DNA from: Solirubrobacterales bacterium
GTDB taxonomy: Bacteria > Actinomycetota > Thermoleophilia > Solirubrobacterales > 70-9
NCBI GenBank assembly: GCA_016712175.1
Contig: JADJRQ010000003.1
Span: 330,487 to 394,486 of the forward strand
DNA length: 64,000 nucleotides
Reading direction: 5' to 3'
Positions 60,300 to 64,000 of this stretch are shown one piece after another; position 1 is the first letter of the stretch, and each line of letters opens with the position of its first letter. Under the pieces are notes generated by a model. The model searched no databases. It saw nothing but the letters and a program-made list of their open reading frames with translations, and was not told the DNA's origin. A program made the position numbers and the translations under genes.

Positions 60300-62487
60300 C
60301 GCCTGATCCCTTCCGGGCCGAACCGGCGCCCGGCCAGGTCCAGCATCGGACCGAACCCGGGCGCGTCCAGTCCGCCCCACTCCCCGGCAAGGCGGTCGAG
60401 GTCGGCCCGGGCCTCCTCGAGCAGCTCCTGGTCCCGTGGCAGCCGGGCCACGTTGAAACGTGGGAAGTCCGTGCTGCCGGGTTCCGGTGATCTCGCCCGC
60501 TCCCCGCATCTCAAGGTCGATCTCGGCCAGCCGGAATCCATCGGACTGGGTGGCCACCGCGTCCAGCCGCCGGGCAGATCGCGGACCGGCAGCCGCCGGG
60601 ATCAGGAAACAGAAGGACTCGTTGCCGCCGCGGCCGATCCGGCCACGCAACTGGTGAAGCTGGGAAAGGCCGAAACGTTCAGCCCCCTCCACCACCATCA
60701 CGGTTGCGTTCGGCACGTCGATCCCGACTTCGATCACTGTCGTTGAAACAAGCACCTGGATCCGGCCGTCCTCGAAAGCCTCCATCGCCATCTCCTTCTG
60801 CTCGTGAGTTCATCTGCCCGTGGATCAGTCCGACCTCGAATTCGCGGAGCTCCCCGTCCCGGAGCCGTTCGGCTTCAACCACCGCGGCCCGCGCCTCGAG
60901 GGCTGCGGACTTCTCGATCAGCGGGCAGACGACGAATGCCTGATGGCCCGCTCGCACCTCTTCCTGATGCGGCCGAAGGCCTTCCCCGCCACTTCGCTTC
61001 AGGACCCGGGTCCTGATCGGCTTCCGTCCGGCCGGCAGCTCGCTGAGCTCGGTCAGGTCGAGATCGCCGTAAGCGGTCAGCGAAAGAGTCCTGGGGATTG
61101 GGGTCGCGGTCATGTGGAGAATGTGGGCGGATCTGCCGTCGGGGGCTTTGCTGTCGAGCCTGGTCCGCTGTCTGACACCGAAGCGGTGCTCTTCGTCGAT
61201 CACGCAGATTCCCAGCCGGGCGAACCTGACTTCTTCTTCCAGCAAGGCGTGCGTTCCGACCAAGATATCCATCTCGCCTTTCGCCAGTTCCGCGAGAATC
61301 CGCTTGCGCGCGGGCTTTGGTGTTGATCCGGTGAGCAGTGCACAAGTCACTCCGGTGCCTTCGAGCAGGCGGCCGATCGTTGCCGCGTGCTGGTCTGCGA
61401 GTACTTCGGTCGGTGCCATCAACGCCGATTGGGCTCCGCTTCCGGCGGCTCGCAGCATCGCTTCGATGGCGACCACGGTCTTGCCGGACCCGACTTCGCC
61501 CATCAGCAGCCGGCGCATCGGAACTTCGGTCGCCAGCTCGCCCGAGATGGTCTTCACCGCGCTTCGCTGGTCACCGGTCAGCCGGAACGGCAGGCGTTCG
61601 ACCCAGGCCCGGGTTCAGCTTCACCCTCCAGCCAGAAATCGCCGGGGGCCCGTTTTGACTCAGTTCTACCCGTCCCCGCCGCAGCACCGCCTGGTGCAGG
61701 AACAGCTCTTCATAAGCCAGCCGGTGCATGGCGACCGCGGAAGATTCTTCACTCCGCGGGAAATGGGCTTCGCGAATCGCGGCGACGGTCCCCGGCATCG
61801 AACGGGCGGTCAGGACTACCGAGGGCAATGGTTCGGCGAGGTCGTCGGCCCACTGACAGGCCTGCCAGGCCCATTTCCGCCAGCGCGACGGCCGCAGTTC
61901 TTCACTGCCCGGATGCCTTCCCCGAATTCCACCCTCGCTCAGGCCGGGCGGACCCGATCCAGCCGCCGGGCCCCGGCGGAAGGTTGATCGGTCACCGGAG
62001 GCGCATCGGGTCCGACGTCGGTGGGTTCATGGGCTGAAACGACGAAACCTTTCTTCTCGAGTCTGCCCTCGAGCACGAATCCGGATCCGCTGCGGAGCTG
62101 GTTCTCCATCCAGGGCTGGTTGAACCAGACCGCTTTGCGTTCACCGGAGGAGTCGGCGACCCTCGCCTCGACCACACTCAGTCCACGCCGGCGCACCCGG
62201 ATTCGCCGCGACGAAACGATCTCGACGATCACGGTCGCTGTCGTGCCCGGTTCGAGGTCTCCGAGCAGCGACCTCTCTGGCGCATCCCCGTAAGAACGCG
62301 GAACCCGCCACAACAGGTCGAAGACCGTCTCCACCCCGGCCTCCCGGGCTTTTTCTTCGAAGGTCGGGCCGACGCCGGGCAAAACGGAGAGCGGCTGGTT
62401 CAGCCGGTCCGGACGCGGCCACCTGACTTCCACCGCGAGGGCTTCTGCCTTCGCCGGCGCCTTGCCGCCACCGAACGAGACCGGCAC
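60296..62487 (-). CDS. recG: ATP-dependent DNA helicase RecG, at least four frameshifts
   Basis: Remodels stalled forks and Holliday junctions. About 730 residues in several open segments: wedge domain (LNQPLSVLPGVGPTFEEKAR, RVADSSGERKAVWFNQPW), helicase motif I LLMGEVGSGKTVVAIEAM, motif Ia MAPTEVLADQHA, DEEH box CVIDEEHRFGVRQRTRL, motif III TATPIPRTLSL, and motifs V-VI VLVSTTVIEVGIDVPNA and QLRGRIGRGG. Frames change near 61945, 61604, 60805 and 60461, each fixed by a one- or two-base change. The start GTG 62487 overlaps the fakA stop as TAGTG. No domain is missing. Confidence 0.9.
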
Positions 62488-64000
62488 TACTCGCTTGCCA
62501 GCAGCCACCACCAGCTGGGCTGGCCGCCTTCATGGAAGTCGATTTCAACCCCACCCGGCGTGTGGCGGTCGAGTTCTTCGTTCGGGATCGGGGCACCGGC
62601 GCCGCTGATCACGGTGATCACTTCGGCGCTCTCCGACATCGCTTCGATCGTCGAGGCCAGGGTTGAGCCGGCCCCCCCCAGGCCACGATCTCCCCATCAC
62701 TGAAACCGACGGCGTCACCGTGCCGGAAACGTCCCTGGGCGGCATCCCGGCCGGCCGGGGCGACCCCGCCGACGGTAATCCCGGAAATGCCGTCCTCGAG
62801 GCGGGAGCGATTCGATTCGAGATCGGCTTCCGGATCGAATTCGGCCAGGGCCAGCAGGCATTCCTGCTGGGTTCTGGTCGCGATCACCACCGCGTTTTTC
62901 TCGGAAAGCTCACAGGCACGCTCGGCGGCCATGATCACATTGGAAGAGTTGGGCAGGACCAGGACATCCTCGGTTGGCACCTCCCTGATCCCGGCCAACA
63001 GCTCGGCGGTGGAAGGGTTCATCGTCTCCCCGCCGGACCAACCGGGCCCCCCTTTCCCCTGAAGAGCCCTTCGAGGCCGTCGCCGCTGCCAACCGCAACG
63101 ACGCTGGTCCGGTATCCGGCCATGCGCGCTTCGCGTTCGGCGACCTGCTTGCGCATGTCGGCAACGTCGAGGTTCGTCACGTCACCGGAGTCCTCGAAGA
63201 TCGACATCGCGGATTCGGGATCGTCGGTATGGACGTGGACCTTGAGGGTCTTTTCGTCGCCGACCACCAGGACCGAATCACCCAGCTCCTCGAGCCGCCC
63301 CACGAACTCCCGGGGGGCCAGGCCACTTCCGGTGACGATGAAGTTGGTGCAGTACTGGTATTTGCTGTCCGCGTGATGGGACTGGCCCGAGAGGCTCTGG
63401 GTGGCGCTGATGTTCAATCACCGGCAGATCGGCCTCCTCGCCGCGCAGAGCCGCCAGGACACCGGCAAGGATCAGTACGAGGCCGTAACCCCCGGCATCG
63501 ACGACCCCCGATTCAGCCAGAACCTCAAGCTGCTGCGGGGTGCGCTCCACTGCTTCCTGTCCGTCGCTGATCGCCTGTTCGATCACGTCGGCGAGCAGAT
63601 CGTCCTGCTCTTCATCGGTTGCATCCGGGCTCAGCCGCTGGCGTTCGGCCGGCGTGTGGGCCAGCTGACGGGAAATCGAATGGGCCATTTCGCGGAAGAC
63701 GGTGAGCATCGTGCCTTCCGCCGGTTCGCGGACTGACGCATAAGCGGCGTCGGCGGCATTGGCGAAGGCGGAAGCGACGAGGACCGGATCAACCAGCTCT
63801 CCCGGGCCGGGAGGCCAGCTCTTCGGCGGCACCACGGACTATCTGGCTGAGGATCACGCCGGAGTTGCCGCGGGCGCCCATCAGGGCCGCACGGGCGAGC
63901 GCCGATACGAACTGGTCACGGCCGATCTCTTCCAGAGAACGCCCGTCATCCAGCCGGTCGAGCTCATCCATGACGGCTCGCATGGTCATCGCCATGTTGT
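62487..64000 (-). CDS. fakA: Fatty-acid kinase FakA (DAK2 domain), 5' end outside the window, four frameshifts
   Basis: Phosphorylates fatty acids bound to FakB for membrane lipid synthesis. Visible are the DAK2 kinase part (ARAALMGARGNSGVILSQIV, then ESGVVDAGGYGLVLILAGVL), a middle domain (QYCTNFIVTG, HVHTDDPESAM) and the C-terminal DegV/FakB-like end (TMNPSTAELLAGI, PNSSNVIMAAERA, GGQPSWWWLLASE). Segments change frame near 63805, 63415, 63045 and at a C8 run, 62672-62679, where one more base gives WGGAGSTLAST. The start is beyond the right edge. recG follows at once by TAGTG overlap. Confidence 0.88.

Overview
The window is GC-rich chromosomal DNA from a high-GC Gram-positive bacterium. It is almost certainly an actinomycete-type genome, and I favour the class Thermoleophilia (Solirubrobacterales-like). 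That placement is inferred from family-level sequence flavour and gene order: rpmI-rplT-trmH-pheS-pheT-argCJBD-argG, and coaD-DUF177-rpmF-plsX-acpP-rnc-smc-ftsY-ffh-rpsP-khpA-trmD-rplS-lepB-rnhB-yraN-comM-dprA. No rRNA, CRISPR array, prophage or transposase gene is visible, and almost every gene is core metabolism or information processing.

Layout. Positions 1-3 kb hold cysteine synthesis (cysE, cysK) under an Rrf2-type regulator, then gltX. A glutamate decarboxylase follows, then a 560-base non-coding stretch with two inverted copies of a structured repeat, an acyl-CoA dehydrogenase and dnaE. Positions 10-11.5 kb hold sixA and a secreted peptidoglycan hydrolase. Positions 11.6-22.7 kb are one long leftward operon (rpmI, rplT, trmH, pheS, pheT, argC, argJ, argB, argD, a membrane protein, argG, a 55-residue membrane peptide). 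Positions 22.7-27.4 kb hold wecB, a sigma factor, infC and thrS. Positions 27.3-41.3 kb are mixed: esterases, a cyclase, a secreted PLC-like enzyme, three tRNAs, RNase H, a Xer recombinase, an L,D-transpeptidase and three tandem DUF3089 secreted hydrolases. Positions 41.3-47 kb hold ilvD, thiD, dprA, comM and yraN. Positions 47-57.8 kb are the leftward ribosome, secretion and lipid block. Positions 57.8-64 kb hold a methyltransferase, a third repeat copy, a coiled-coil protein, coaD, rsmD, recG and fakA.

The best candidate for something undescribed is a repeat of about 140 nt present three times: minus strand 4494-4635, plus strand 4840-4981 and plus strand 58523-58661. Three blocks of 15-19 bases are identical in all copies. 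The paired segments between them differ in sequence but keep their pairing through compensatory changes in at least three helices. That is the signature of a selected RNA or DNA fold, either a structured non-coding RNA or a mobile structured element. Two of the copies share a further long hairpin upstream.

A caution affects many calls. At least 13 genes, including essential ones (dnaE, thrS, rplS), are broken by single-base length errors, mostly in short homopolymers, while the protein families continue intact in another frame. These look like sequencing or assembly indels rather than real pseudogenes, so I annotate each such gene as one unit. plsX also lacks its central part, and the smc gene next to it encodes a protein without a hinge domain. 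Whether those are biological or more assembly damage cannot be settled from this sequence alone.
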